DNA of 64,000 bases from Patellaria atrata CBS 101060. Lineage: Eukaryota; Ascomycota; Dothideomycetes; Patellariales; Patellariaceae. The stretch spans positions 89,235 to 153,234 of the forward strand of contig MU006089.1 of NCBI GenBank assembly GCA_010093705.1, given 5' to 3'. The notes under the pieces were generated by a model that saw nothing but the letters and a program-made list of their open reading frames with translations, had not been told where the DNA came from and did not search any database. The position numbers and the translations under genes were made by a program. Numbering within the stretch: the first letter of the stretch is position 1; each line of letters opens with the position of its first letter. Positions 1-11,425 of the stretch are shown piece after piece.

Positions 1-2
1 AG

Positions 3-1289
3 ATGAATCACGATATCCCGAAAGTCCTCAGTGGTATGCTATGGGAATCTTCCACCAAGACTAGATCCTATCAATGGGCACTTTCCAACCCTAAGACAGC
101 TCTGCTGTTTTTGATGTGTGATGATCTCCAAGCTTGGCCTAGAGCAGTCATTTATGGTCTTGAAGATACCAACTTACCTTATGAGGAAGCCGATCTAGCT
201 GGGATTGCCGCTGATCCAAGAAAAGTTGTAGATACTCAATGGAGGGTCATGGCTAAAGAACTCCCAACAAATGGTCAGCATGTCGAATTCCTCGCCCGGG
301 AAACTGTTCCTCTACAGCAAGTCGGAATGGTGAAGACGGCTGGCCTTTCGGACTCCAAAAGTGTCGACAAGGTTTTCTGGATTGGTGGAGAGAATGAGCA
401 AAAGGTCTATGTTAGGAAACGATTCTTCCCGGGATGGCAGAAACAGCGAAAGAAGGTATACAATCAGATCCAGGATTTCAGGAGATTCGATCACGCGAAC
501 ATAGCCAAGATCGTCACCTCGTATGGTCAAGGCAATACACTTGGTTTCCTCACAACCTCTGCTCAATATACGCTAGACGAGTACCTTCAACTTCCCGCTG
601 ATGCTAACCGGACGAAACTTCTCCTCGATTGGGTGAATGACCTTACACAAGCTTTAGCGTACATCCATAACATGGAAACTTCTCATAAATCAATTCGACC
701 TCAGAAGATTCTTATTGAAGGCTCCCGGATCTATTTCTCGGTTTTCGGTATTTCTTGCGATAACGACATCGATTCCCCCATAGACGGCGAGACACCTTCC
801 CTTCAACTAACAGATCAAAGTTATATCTATCTCGCGCCCGAAGCTCTATCCCGACGCGCAGTAAACAGGGTTGGAGACATATTTTCATTGGGCTGTGTAT
901 TCCTCTGTATGCTCACAGCGGTGAAGGGACAATCAGTTGCTAAATTCCAAGCTTATCGTGGCCAATCCGCTTCTCGCGACCCTTCGTTCCACGCAAACCT
1001 AGATTTGGTATCCATCTTCATCAAGAAGCTAGACCAAATTAGTAATCCTGCTACTCACGGTCATCATCGTAGAGACGAAGCCATCCACATCGAGAGGCAA
1101 GCTTTGACTTTCATCGCAGCGATGATGTCTGCAGAACCAGCTCGGAGACCTAAGATGAAAAAATTGGCACATCATATCGCGAAATGGAATGAGAAGAGAG
1201 TACTGATGAGGAGGCGAAGTTTTGATTCCGGTGATAGTGGGAGATGGGGCGATACTTCGTCCTTGGATGGGTACTTTACTGGGCGTTAG
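3..1289 (+). CDS. Pseudokinase-like protein (protein kinase fold), possibly 5' partial
   Basis: A 428-residue open frame with a recognisable kinase fold in its second half. There is a beta-3-like lysine (YVRKRF), a helix-C region (DFRRFDHANIAKI), a catalytic-loop equivalent (SHKSIRPQKILI), an activation segment ending in YLAPEAL, and a C-lobe segment GDIFSLGCVF. The key residues are degenerate: HRD reads HKS, so the catalytic Asp is missing, and DFG reads VFG. It is therefore probably a catalytically dead kinase-like scaffold. About 130 residues of unrecognised sequence precede the kinase region. The ATG is only two bases from the window edge, so the true start may lie upstream. The Ser/Arg-rich tail after residue 405 looks unstructured. 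Pathway unknown. The family call is good, any finer function is not possible. Confidence 0.75.
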   Translation: MNHDIPKVLSGMLWESSTKTRSYQWALSNPKTALLFLMCDDLQAWPRAVIYGLEDTNLPYEEADLAGIAADPRKVVDTQWRVMAKELPTNGQHVEFLARETVPLQQVGMVKTAGLSDSKSVDKVFWIGGENEQKVYVRKRFFPGWQKQRKKVYNQIQDFRRFDHANIAKIVTSYGQGNTLGFLTTSAQYTLDEYLQLPADANRTKLLLDWVNDLTQALAYIHNMETSHKSIRPQKILIEGSRIYFSVFGISCDNDIDSPIDGETPSLQLTDQSYIYLAPEALSRRAVNRVGDIFSLGCVFLCMLTAVKGQSVAKFQAYRGQSASRDPSFHANLDLVSIFIKKLDQISNPATHGHHRRDEAIHIERQALTFIAAMMSAEPARRPKMKKLAHHIAKWNEKRVLMRRRSFDSGDSGRWGDTSSLDGYFTGR

Positions 1290-2637
1290 GATTGAAATAT
1301 AGAAAGAGGTGCATAACCAGTCGCGTATTCTTATACTGTCTTCCTTGACGATCGTTCGCATTCAAATTGCCCTCATTTTGCGGCGTTGGGACTACACGGT
1401 TGGGTCGGCCCGTCTGATACCCATTTGTTGATTATATTACCAGCATTAATCCTTTTCAATTCAGCAAGTTACTCTTTATATATATTCCCCATGCATACTT
1501 AAGCAGCTTTCGAATTCTGATACCTTTGCATATGGCTGTATATCTTAGTCTAAAAATATACTGATAATAACCATACTTGAGCAATACTCCAGACACGAGA
1601 CTTCCCATGTGATTGTGATTATTTAAGAAATCTGGATATCTATAGGGTTCATCCCCTAGTGTAACATTTCTCACTACTGTTAGACCTTCATCGGGCTCTT
1701 TACGACAATTCTATACCTGTACAAGCAAAGCAGAAGGCTACGTGATAGCCGTGAGCATACTACCGTACAGACTTTAGGAAATGTTTGCAGTCACCCAGAG
1801 ATTGTTCAGCAACCGTACAAATGCCCCCCCCCCCCCCCGGGGGGGGGGGGGGGGGGGGGGATCAATTGAGATAGTAAGAAGAGATAAACAGTCGATGTCA
1901 AGTGTATAAACCGTGTTACTGCTCTTTTTGCCTCCTAGCACGATGGCTTTTAGTAGTTTTAAGACGTCCTTTACTCCTTATGATCATCTTCTGTATAACA
2001 ACGATATCCTGAATATTCGTATCCCTGATAGCCTCCGATATGTTCAAGCTTGAAAGAAACTTGTACCGAATACACTCCTTTCCAGTAGAGGTTTAGGCAT
2101 TTTACAAGAAGTCAGAATCCCATTGCTACCATGATGTGTCAGTTGTACGAGTAGTCCTTGTGCCTAATAATACCATCGGACATCGGTTCGCTACAACTTT
2201 CCCCCGAGCGATGATACAGCTCTAGAACTCGGATTATCTCATCCTGTCTCAATTCTATGCATACTCTTCTTCAGAAGGTCAACCTCATCTGTATAGAAAC
2301 AATTGGAGGATACATAGACTTAAAACGGTCAGCCCATCACTGAAATCCTCGCTTTGAAATTCCCATGCTTCTCCTGGTTAACATTTTCTCCGCTTTACCT
2401 TCGATTTAGCCGCATCTATGATGTGATCCATTTACCCGTTCAATATCTCAGTTGTAAACCAGGTACATCAAGCATATGTAATATGTTGATCTTGTACTAT
2501 CAATATGCTCGTGCATTCTATCATAGCTTCTACAGATTCATATAAGAGTTTTTCAGTTCTCTCATACCTCTTATCCATCATGATTCATCATCAATCTCAC
2601 TCTGAGCAACTAATTGTCATTGATACTGGCCATAGAA
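1290..2637. other. Gene-poor spacer with a homopolymer tract
   Basis: No convincing coding frame on either strand; the few ORFs under 75 codons look random. The only notable structure is the C/G homopolymer listed separately. The last part must hold the promoter of the GH43 gene. Confidence 0.5.
1824..1860. repeat. C15-G22 homopolymer block
   Basis: Fifteen C are followed directly by twenty-two G, which forms a perfect inverted homopolymer able to fold as a hairpin or G-quadruplex. The flanks are normal AT-rich spacer. It may be a real poly(dC/dG) tract or an assembly junction. Confidence 0.9.
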
Positions 2638-4626
2638 ATGATAGGGTTTATAGTCCTTTTACTTGCGTATTCCACAATCGCCCAGAGTAGACAGGAGCCT
2701 ACAAACTCAACATTTCAGAACCCTATATTCCCCGGTTTTTTCCCAGACCCGAGCTGCATTTTCGTGGAAGAGTGGGATTTAACCTTCTTTTGCGCATCTT
2801 CTAGTTTCAATGCTTTCCCAGGGATCCCTATACATGCGAGCAAAGATCTTAAGAACTGGAAATTAATAAGTAAGAATTTTACGAGTTGTAACGCATCATT
2901 GAAACCCTTTTGATGGACGTTACAATCTTTTATTCTTTCTCTCTGACACTTCAAGGTAATGCATTGAACCGACACGAGCAACTTCCAGTTCTAGCATTGA
3001 CAAATGGTTCAACCAGCGGCATCTGGGCGTCTACTATCAGATATCACGATGGTACCTTTTATGTAATAACGACACTGGAACATGATAAGAAAGCTACCGA
3101 TGATCCCACTAGGCATGATAATGTTGGTGACGCTCACGAATAAATGGTATGCCTATATTATTGCTGAACAACATAGATGATTTTCAAGTCGGAAGACCCT
3201 TTCGACCCAACCGCGTGGAGTAATCCGGTACATTTCGAGTTCGAAGGCTACGACCCATCACCTTTCTGGCATGACGATGGTACTGTGTATATCCATGGAG
3301 CACATATTTGGCAAGTATCCCCGGGAATCTATCAGAACACCATCGATCTGGAAACCGGTGAACTAGGTGGCCCATGGATTAGTCTTTGGAATGGGACAGG
3401 GGGATTAGCGCCGGAAGGGCCCCATATCTACCGTAAAGATGGATGGTATTATCTCCTCGCTGCAGAAGGTGGTACGGGAGTTGATCATATGGTTACGATG
3501 GCCCGATCCCGTAGTATTAATGGCCCATTCGAGGCTAATCCCGCCAACCCTGTTCTTACGAATGCAAATACCACGTCCTACTTCCAAACACTTGGACACG
3601 CAGATTTGTTTCAGGATGAGAACGAGAACTGGTGGGCTGTTGCCCTATCCACAAGATCTGGCCCAGAGTATGTGACGTATCCTATGGGTCGGGAGACAGT
3701 AATGACACCTGTTACATGGGATGAAGGAAAATGGCCAGTATTCTCCCGTGTTCAGGGTGAGATGTCGGGATGGGAGATGCCGGATGAGAATTTGAATTTG
3801 GATGGGCACGGGTTTGTCTACTCTTCTCGCATATGTTGCGTGAAACTTCACTGACCAATATAGACCTTGGGTAGGAGAGCCTGATGTTATAGACTTTGAG
3901 CCCGGATCTGGGATTCCTTCTCATTTTCTCTATTGGCGTCTTCCAATTGAATCATCTTATACAGTCTCTCCTCAAGAACATCCCAGAAGTCTTAGGGTCC
4001 GACCGTCGAAGCTGAATCTCACTGCTTATGACGGAAATTATGCTGGTGCAGGTGGACAAAGTTTCATTGGTCGACGCCAAACCGATACCTTGTTCACCTG
4101 GAGCGTGGATATGGATTTTTCTCCAAATGTCAGAGATGAAGAAGCTGGAATGAGTGTCTTCCTCACGATGGTAGGTTTTGTACCTCTTAATACAAGATAT
4201 ATAGGGCCATGTGCGTGTACAGTACCGTGAAGAACTGACAGATCATAGAATCACCACATCCGTCTCGGTGTCGTCCTTCTTCCTTCTGACAATAGTACAT
4301 CTCTTACTCCACATTTTCGCTTCCACGCAATATCTTATATTCCAACGCCACCAACCACGACCTATCCGGTTCCTGCAGCATGGGTTGACAAAAAGTTGCA
4401 CCTCGAGATTAAGGCTTTCAATCTAACTCACTATTCATTCTCCGCAGGCCCGGCTAGCTCAATGTCTGAAATGCGCACGATAGCGTACGCTGGAGCTGAT
4501 ATCGTAAGCTGGGGTTTTACAGGGGCCTTATTAGGGGTCTACGCGACGAGCAATGGAGGGAATGGGACTACGCCAGCTTATTTTGAGAACTGGAGATATC
4601 AAGGGCAAGGTCAATTTATGAGCTAG
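2638..4626 (+). CDS. Secreted GH43 family beta-xylosidase / alpha-arabinofuranosidase
   Basis: Predicted exons are 2638-2869, 2956-3122, 3177-3811, 3864-4170 and 4249-4626, which sum to 572 codons plus stop. The product starts with a hydrophobic signal peptide (MIGFIVLLLAYSTIAQS) followed by the GH43 opening NPIFPGFFPDPS, whose Asp is the general base. Further family blocks are NALNRHEQLPV, SGIWASTIRYHDGTFYV, YDPSPFWHDDG and LAPEGPHIYRKDGWYYLLAAEGG-type sequence with the general-acid Glu in EGPH. The last third matches the C-terminal concanavalin-like domain of fungal GH43 enzymes (LRVRPSKLNLT, NHHIRLGVVLL, YFENWRYQ). It should act outside the cell on arabinoxylan or related hemicellulose. 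The second and third introns use GTTGGT and GTTTGT donors, which are weaker than usual. Substrate cannot be told from sequence. Confidence 0.88.
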
Positions 4627-5115
4627 AATCTGGATCTCGGGGATATTAAGATAATTTCCTGTTATCAAAAGCATGGCCGATTATTGATTTGTTCAAAGTG
4701 TAGGAAGTAGAAATAAATACTTCAGACCCAGTCGCAAAACAATACGAACTCAAGAATGGGTCAATCAGGAGAAACTACCTTATATACATGTCGAAAACAT
4801 CTAGAGCTTGATGTAGTTCTATCAGGAAAGGTTCTATTACTTTACTGTATGATGCAGTGATAGGGAAGCTATGACCATCCCCGTGCCCGCATCTCAACTG
4901 CTTCCAAGTTTTGGGTCTATAGTCTTCCCACTTCTCACCATCCGCTCCAGCCCCCTTCGATTGTTGTTTTCGAAGCTGTCCGGGCATATTTAGAGTAGTA
5001 TCTAATGATAGGACCGGGAACCTCGCGCAATTGAAAGCCTCATTGGAGTTGTTCGGAAAGTCTCTACTATCCTGGAAGCTAGATCGACTTTTACCAGGTA
5101 GCCAGCTGAGCAATC
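4627..5115. other. Spacer between GH43 gene and Yvc1-like gene
   Basis: No supported gene. It should hold the 3' end of the glycosidase transcript and the promoter of the channel gene. Confidence 0.4.
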
Positions 5116-7246
5116 ATGGTGCAGTGGAGGAAGCTGTTTTCTTTTGATGGGCAGGATAGACGACACTTTCATGATGAGATTGCTGGCCGTAAGTCCTCCA
5201 AGTTTCCTTGTACAGAAGATAACACTGATTGACACGTCCTAGTTCTACCTACAAGCCGCGATCGTCACCCGCCCTCTCCCATTCCTTCTCGCGAGGTTAC
5301 AAAAGTAGCCCTTCGTCTGAAGCACCAACTAGAAGTCGTTATACCGTGCGAGCTGGAAGAATGGAAGATTACCAAAGCACACAGCAATGTGATCACGCCC
5401 AAAGTTGTAAAGACAGCTAAGAGCGCTGGAGGGGAGGAATATAAAGCTTGTGTAGTCTATTGTTTACTTGTGGTAAATAAATGGTTCAAGAGGCAAGCTT
5501 TGGCAGAGCTCTGGGACTCCGATTTGCACGAAGTTAGAGCTGTTGCTGCTGAAGTTATAGCAAAACAGATGTAAGCTGTCTTTCCGCGACCCATCAAGCC
5601 CCAACTCTTACATTTCTTTGTAGTATTGAAGATGAGGAAGACATACAATATCTACTCGAAGAGGTTCTAGTCAAACGCTATTCCGTCCTCATCGACGGTA
5701 AAGACTCTATGCCTGCGAATGCTATAGAGAGAGCTGTAGATCTACACGCTGTTCGTGTCATTGGTTCTTCCGGCTATCAGAAGTGCATAAATTATCTTTG
5801 GCGAGGATGGCTCATTCAGGACGATGATGACCCTTCCCGTTTCATAGATTATGAGAACAAAACCAACACGAACTACTGGTCACACTTTGACCCCGACCGT
5901 ATGCGTGTCCCAGCCTACCAAAACACGCTTCAGATCTTCATCTCTCTCACTTACTTGGCTCTATATACCGTAGCTATAAATACAGTCAACCCAACTGGTG
6001 ATGTTGATGTCATTGAGGCACTGTTGTACTTCTTCACGCTTGGTTTCATCCTGGACGAAATTTCCAAGTTCTGGAAGGTCGGAAGATATTACCTTAGCTT
6101 CTGGAACGTATTCAACAGCACACTTTACGCACTTCTTACCATCTCCTTTGTGACCCGTATGATTGCATTAAGTCACGACTACAACAGCGATACTCGGTTA
6201 CGGTACAACGCTCTTAGCTATAACTTTCTGGCTTTTAGTGCACCTATGTTCTGGTTGAGGCTCATGCTCTATCTCGACTCTTTCAAATTTTTCGGCGCAA
6301 TGCTTGTAGTTCTCAAAGTTATGATGCGAGAATCCATCATTTTCTTCGCACTTTTGCTGGTCGTGTTGATTGGGTTTTTGCAAGCGTTCATTGGGATGGA
6401 TCAAGTGGACAACAATCTAACAGCAACTGGATTCATTATCAAGATGATGTTGGCCGCCATTCTCCAGAGCCCCGAATTCGATGAATGGGACAATTTTGCG
6501 GTATTTATAAGCTTATCTGTCCTTCGCCAACGCTATACTGACTCTTTCTATAGCCTCCATTTGGACTGATACTTTATTACCTCTTTACTTTCATTGTTAT
6601 GGTTGGTAAGTTATCGAATAAACGATTTGGTTTAATCACAGCTTGCTAACCCCTAAGACAGTGCTACTAAACGTCCTAATTGCTCTATATAATAGTGCTT
6701 ACGAAGACATTACTGGAAATTCTGATGATGAATACATGGCACTGGTAGCACAGAAGACAATGCAGTTTGTTCGTGCTCCAGACGAAAACGTTTTCATCGC
6801 TCGTAAGTCCTTCGAACATGGTCATACTCTGATTACAGTTGTAATATGATATTGACATTCATCTAGCTTTTAACCTGATTGAGCTTTTCTTGCTCATAAT
6901 ACCATTTGAATGGTGGATGGATACATACAGATATGAGCGTTTGAACAATTATGTCATGGGCGTGATCTATTCCCCTCTTCTCCTTATTACTGCTGCCATT
7001 GAAACAAAGGAAGCTCACAAGGTCAAACGCAATCGCAAGCGGGGTGAGGAAGATGAAGACACAATTGAGGAGTGGGAACAACTCGCAGTCGAGTGTGATT
7101 TTGAAGGGGAAGGTTGGACAAAGAAGGTCGAAGATACTAAGCCCGATATTGAAACAGATGCCGCTATTGTCGAGATAAGGGAACTCAAGGAGCGCATCAA
7201 GGAGCTGAAGCAGATTGTTGAGGGAATCAAAGCTAATGGCAGTTAA
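5116..7246 (+). CDS. YVC1: Vacuolar TRP-type calcium channel, Yvc1 family
   Basis: Predicted exons are 5116-5188, 5243-5570, 5624-6500, 6554-6605, 6662-6802 and 6867-7246, giving 616 residues. The cytosolic N-terminus carries the family blocks VIPCELEE, ITPKVVKTAKSAGGEEY, WFKRQALAELWDSDLHEVRAVAAEVI and EEVLVKRYSVL. A run of hydrophobic segments follows (FISLTYLALYTVAINTV, VIEALLYFFTLGFILDEI, the YALLTISFVTRMI region, LLVVLIGFLQAFIGMD, then FAPPFGLILYYLFTFIVMVVLLNVLIALYNSAYEDI around the pore and S6). The acidic/charged C-terminus ends in a short coiled coil (IVEIRELKERIKELK). Yeast Yvc1 releases Ca2+ from the vacuole in response to osmotic stretch and PI(3,5)P2. The short first exon (24 codons) is the least certain part, because N-termini of this family vary. 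Confidence 0.9.
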
Positions 7247-7732
7247 AAGTGCTAAAAGGGGCACAAATTATGGAGAGTGCGCGCTATAAGAATCCATCTC
7301 CTCGGGTACGTTTTATGTAGCTAGGAGTAACAGTAATATTTATATAAATAAAATTCTGAGAGATCATTAGATCTAGTAAATTGATCCTCAATTCTTAGAC
7401 GAGAAGGTCCGTATCTGAACGACGCTCTTTTGGATGTCGGGAAACCTTGGCACTTCCGCCCCACCAAAATCTGAAGGTAAGAATTTTGGTATGGGCGTCA
7501 GAGTCAGACTTCCTACAGCAACAAGAGTTTAGCCCTCCGTTCACCCCGTTCTTGTCTAAAAGATACCTGAGTGCAGCTCCCTAGAAGTACTTTGTATGGT
7601 TACGTATCTACCGTCCTGAAGCGTACAGTCATACTTACGGAGATCTTACATCCAACTTGCTGGGGTTGGCCAAAACCTACGTGAGGGAGGAGCTCTGAAT
7701 ATCAGAAAAAATCAGCATATCAATCCGTAAAG
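7247..7732. other. Intergenic region upstream of SUI2
   Basis: No ORF of note. It contains the SUI2 promoter; I saw no distinctive element. Confidence 0.4.
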
Positions 7733-8786
7733 ATGTCGTTAACGAATTGTCGATTTTACGAGGAGAAGTATCCTGAGGTTGAGAGTTTCGTTATGGTGAA
7801 CGTAAAACAGGTTAGCTATTTTCCCTATTCACTTGCGAAGAAAGACAGTATGACTTAACATATGTACTCTTATAGATAGCTGAGATGGGCGCATACGTCA
7901 AATTACTAGAATACGACAACATCGATGGCATGATTCTCCTTAGCGAACTGTCGCGAAGACGTATAAGAAGTATCCAAAAGCTGATTAGGGTGGGGCGCAA
8001 CGAAGTTGTCGTCGTACTGAGAGTAGACAAAGAGAAAGGTGGACACCTGGAACCCGCCATATCTTCTCTAGAATATACTAACTCCCGTTTGAAGGCTACA
8101 TCGATCTCTCAAAACGCCGCGTCTCCCCCGAAGACATCGTAAAATGCGAAGAACGCTACAACAAGTCCAAAATGGTGCACAGCATCATGCGCCACGTCGC
8201 CGAGAAGACCAACACACCGATCGAAACTCTCTACCAGGCGATCGGCTGGCCGCTCAACAAGAAGTACGGTCACGCCGTCGACGCCTTCAAACTCAGCATC
8301 ACAAACCCGGACGTCTGGAAAGAAGTCACCTTTCCCGATGACGTCGTTAAGAACGAGCTCCAGAGCTACATCGGCAAGCGGCTCACCCCACAACCGACCA
8401 AAGTTCGCGCCGACGTCGAGGTCACCTGTTTCGGGTACGATGGGATTGATGCGGTGAAAGACGCCTTACGAACCGCCGAGGCGAAGAATACACAGGAAAC
8501 GCAGGTGAAGGTCAAGTTGGTGAGCCCGCCGTTGTACGTGTTGACGTCTCAGTGTTTAGATAAGAATGTGGGTATCTCGACACTTGAGGATGCGATCAAT
8601 GAGATTACGAAGAAAATTGAGGTTGTGGGTGGTGGGTGTGTTGTGCGTATGGCACCTAAGGCGGTTACAGAGAATGATGATGCGGAGTTGCAAGCTCTGA
8701 TGGACAAGAGGGAGAGGGAGAACCAGGAAGTCAGTGGTGATGAGGATGAGAGCGCATCTGATGAGGGTGTGGTGGAGGCCGATTAA
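7733..8786 (+). CDS. SUI2: Translation initiation factor eIF2 subunit alpha
   Basis: Predicted exons are 7733-7810, 7876-8038 and 8095-8786, coding 310 residues, the usual length. The S1 RNA-binding domain spans roughly residues 15-90 ([20 protein letters not shown]). The regulatory serine is present in [12 protein letters not shown]; counting from the initiator Met it is Ser52, i.e. Ser51 of the mature protein, which Gcn2-type kinases phosphorylate under amino-acid starvation. [14 protein letters not shown], the helical domain and the alpha-beta domain ending in [11 protein letters not shown] are all intact, followed by an acidic tail. The second intron has a clear ATACTAAC-type branch point about 15 bases before its acceptor. 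It is a core component of the eIF2 ternary complex in the cytosol. Confidence 0.97.
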
Positions 8787-9319
8787 GAGAACCCTCTGAA
8801 CGACCGAGGATAAAGAAAGGAGGGTCTCTTACGACTTACGAAGAAGACGAGTGATGCATCAATATAGTCAAAAGAGGGCCGGTCAAACGATTGTCAACCT
8901 TGATTTGTAACGAGTTACTGATGACGAGCATTGTATCGGTGCAGATGTAGGAGTGAAAAGGAGTCTGTCATTCTCCTGATTAGGCGCCTGAGCTTTGTAA
9001 AATCAACTAGACCGGATTGAAAGAGTTAAAAGTCGGGCCTAAAATTGAGTGGTCTACATCTACATAGTTTCGTCTAGATAATAATACAGCATCACACCGA
9101 TCCAGTGTACGATGTTGAAAATGTGCTCTCTCGGAAGTGCCAAAAGAACTTGGCCTTCGAAATGCGCAACGCCGCCCAATGCAATATCTATAATCGGAGA
9201 CTCCGAAGAATAAAAACGTGGCGAGTCTTCCTTCACCCAAGACATCGGGACGACCGTTGCCATCCAAACCACCTTTCGCTTAATTTATCACGGAAACCTT
9301 CGTCTACATCTTTGCCTCT
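8787..9319. other. Convergent 3' spacer between SUI2 and carrier gene
   Basis: No gene visible; it must hold the two converging 3' UTRs. Confidence 0.4.
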
Positions 9320-10715
9320 CTATCCGTACAGTCCCTCTTCATCCCTGTTATCATTGACAAGCGGATGGGCCTCGAAAAACCGTAGCAGAGTCTGGTATAG
9401 CACCAACATCGTCCCACTCTGCGTACTCGTCCATACCATCCGCGGTCCGACCCCTCGGAACCAGCCCCAAATTCCTTCGGACCGATAGATCATGCGTAGG
9501 CCGGTGACAACAGAGGATGTATCGAGGGTCACGGCGTGGTGTACGCGAAGAGTCGTCGACGGGGAAGAGGTGGAGATGGACCGAGATGAGGGAGTAGGAG
9601 GAGTATTTCGAAGATCTGAGGAGAGTGTGGGAGGAGATAGAGGTTTATTTTTTGGCAGGGATGGTTTTGACGAGTGCGGTTTCTGCGACTTTACGGGCGT
9701 GGCAGTAGGGTGCAATTGGGTTTGGATACGCGTCTTTACGACATCAAGAGGACAGGTCAACACGCCGGCCATGCCACCTGCAGTAGCACCCGTAATGATT
9801 TCTAGGGGAAGACCGATCGACGCTTGTCTTCCATCAGGTGCCATACCGACCCAGGCTTTAGCAAGCTTTTGCTCTTGCTCGTAGAAAGCGAATTGTAGGC
9901 CGCTAAAGGGAATGTCGCGCCACAAAGTCGCCTTGTAGCCGTAAAAAAGCGCAGCAAAGCTTTCCGTACGAACAATGGTACGCGCTGCGTGGTATGTACT
10001 GCGATAGTTATAGCCAGAGTCAAAGTGAGGATTGTTATAACGTCCTTGAAGCTGAAGGCGAGTCTTCAATACCTCAGACGGTACATATAGCGGACTTGCA
10101 ACTAAGTCTGCTATAAAGCCTGCGGTCAAATATGTAAATGAAGGATTGATGCCCCGATCGAGCATCTTGCGCTTGGTGTATTCATAAGAGCCGAAGAAGC
10201 AGACGGTGCCGGTAAAGGAGCCAATAAACGCGGGTGTAACACCTCCATAGAGACCGCGTCGGATACCTTCTTGCCGCCATATTGTGTAATAACTCTTACC
10301 CATAGAGGTGTATTTAGGGGGCATGTGAGGATCTCCTTGCTGACGGGTTTTCACGGTATCGAGAGAATGCATGAGCATATCACCGGTCGTCCCTCCCAAA
10401 CCACCCGCAAGCATTGCCTGTTCCCTTATCAGTCCAGTCCACAGGTATACATTTATCGTCTCATCAAGATGACATCGAGTGACTCGGGAGAATAGAACCA
10501 ATATAGATAGCTAGGATTCATACGTGTATATATGGCGGCCTAGCAGCCTCCGGATCCAGCTCTACGGTTTTAATCTCGTCAATGCCTCTCGTTCCATCTC
10601 TTCCCATATCCGATCGTTCCATTCCATATGCGACCGAGCTCTCCCGTCCATCGTCGACGAAACTTGGTGCTTTGGTACTCGATGAAGAAAGAAACTCCGG
10701 GCGGGCTAGTACCAT
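9320..10715 (-). CDS. Mitochondrial carrier family (SLC25) protein
   Basis: Predicted minus-strand exons are 10715-10524 and 10417-9320, coding 429 residues. The start at 10715 is a choice; an in-frame ATG at 10820 would add 35 residues. Three carrier repeats are visible with PX[DE]XX[KR]-type signatures: SLDTVKTRQQG, VPSEVLKTRLQLQG and CPLDVVKTRIQTQ, each followed by a G-rich helix pair. The first repeat is preceded by AMLAGGLGGTTGDML. A low-complexity Ser/Thr/Pro insert of about 50 residues interrupts the third repeat after RIQTQ. The overall pattern resembles the yeast YMR166C/Mme1 (magnesium exporter) group rather than ADP/ATP carriers, but the substrate is inference only. It should sit in the mitochondrial inner membrane. 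Confidence 0.9.
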
Positions 10716-11425
10716 GAAGGCTTTAAGGTATCGAGAGAGATGCTGAGATAATGGGAAATGAAAGGCGATATCACCGTAGCATGAACAAAGGCAACGAGGA
10801 TGTAAAAGAAGCGAAAGCAAACTGGTATGACGGGATGGATGTGCGAAAGGGAGTAACTGGGGATGAGGTCGGAAATTTTTGGATGAGTCTCAAAAGTTAC
10901 TTCAACCGAGCAAGGACGTCCGGTATCCCGATGGACTTTTGTGGTCTTCCCCACCGATAAGAGCTCCGACTGTACTGTACAATTCCTTCAGATGTTCAAG
11001 ACACGAGACATTTCCACCTGGGAGAATCATATCATTCAGAGAGTCCAACTATCGAAAGAGCTGCAACATATCATACAGGAATCGAACAAATCGGTGGATT
11101 CTCAGATTGTCTATTAATTGAAAAGTATCGGAGTATATTACCGAATCTAAGTGCAGGTACCCATCTCATCTTTAAGCGTTACAAAACAAATAATATTACG
11201 AAAGGAGCGGTCTTTTACAAAACATTTGTAAATTACCAGTCACATGATTTTCGGGTATTTCCCCATCTCATCATTTGTTTACCTTTCCAACCATCGGAGC
11301 GCGTCTAACTGATTCCCAGCCACCTCCCAACCCCCCAATACTATTTCGACATTTTTATCCACCTGTCTTTCGATCGCAATACATACGCGATTCAGGAATT
11401 GTGAAAAGCGCAAAAAGTCGACATT
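10716..11425. other. Divergent promoter region
   Basis: About 700 bp between two divergently transcribed genes (carrier on minus, SAP-like protein on plus). Small ORFs here have no family features. Confidence 0.4.

Noticed and set aside
4775-5113. 112-codon minus-strand ORF upstream of Yvc1
   Set aside because: Lies in the promoter of a well-supported gene and has no protein features.
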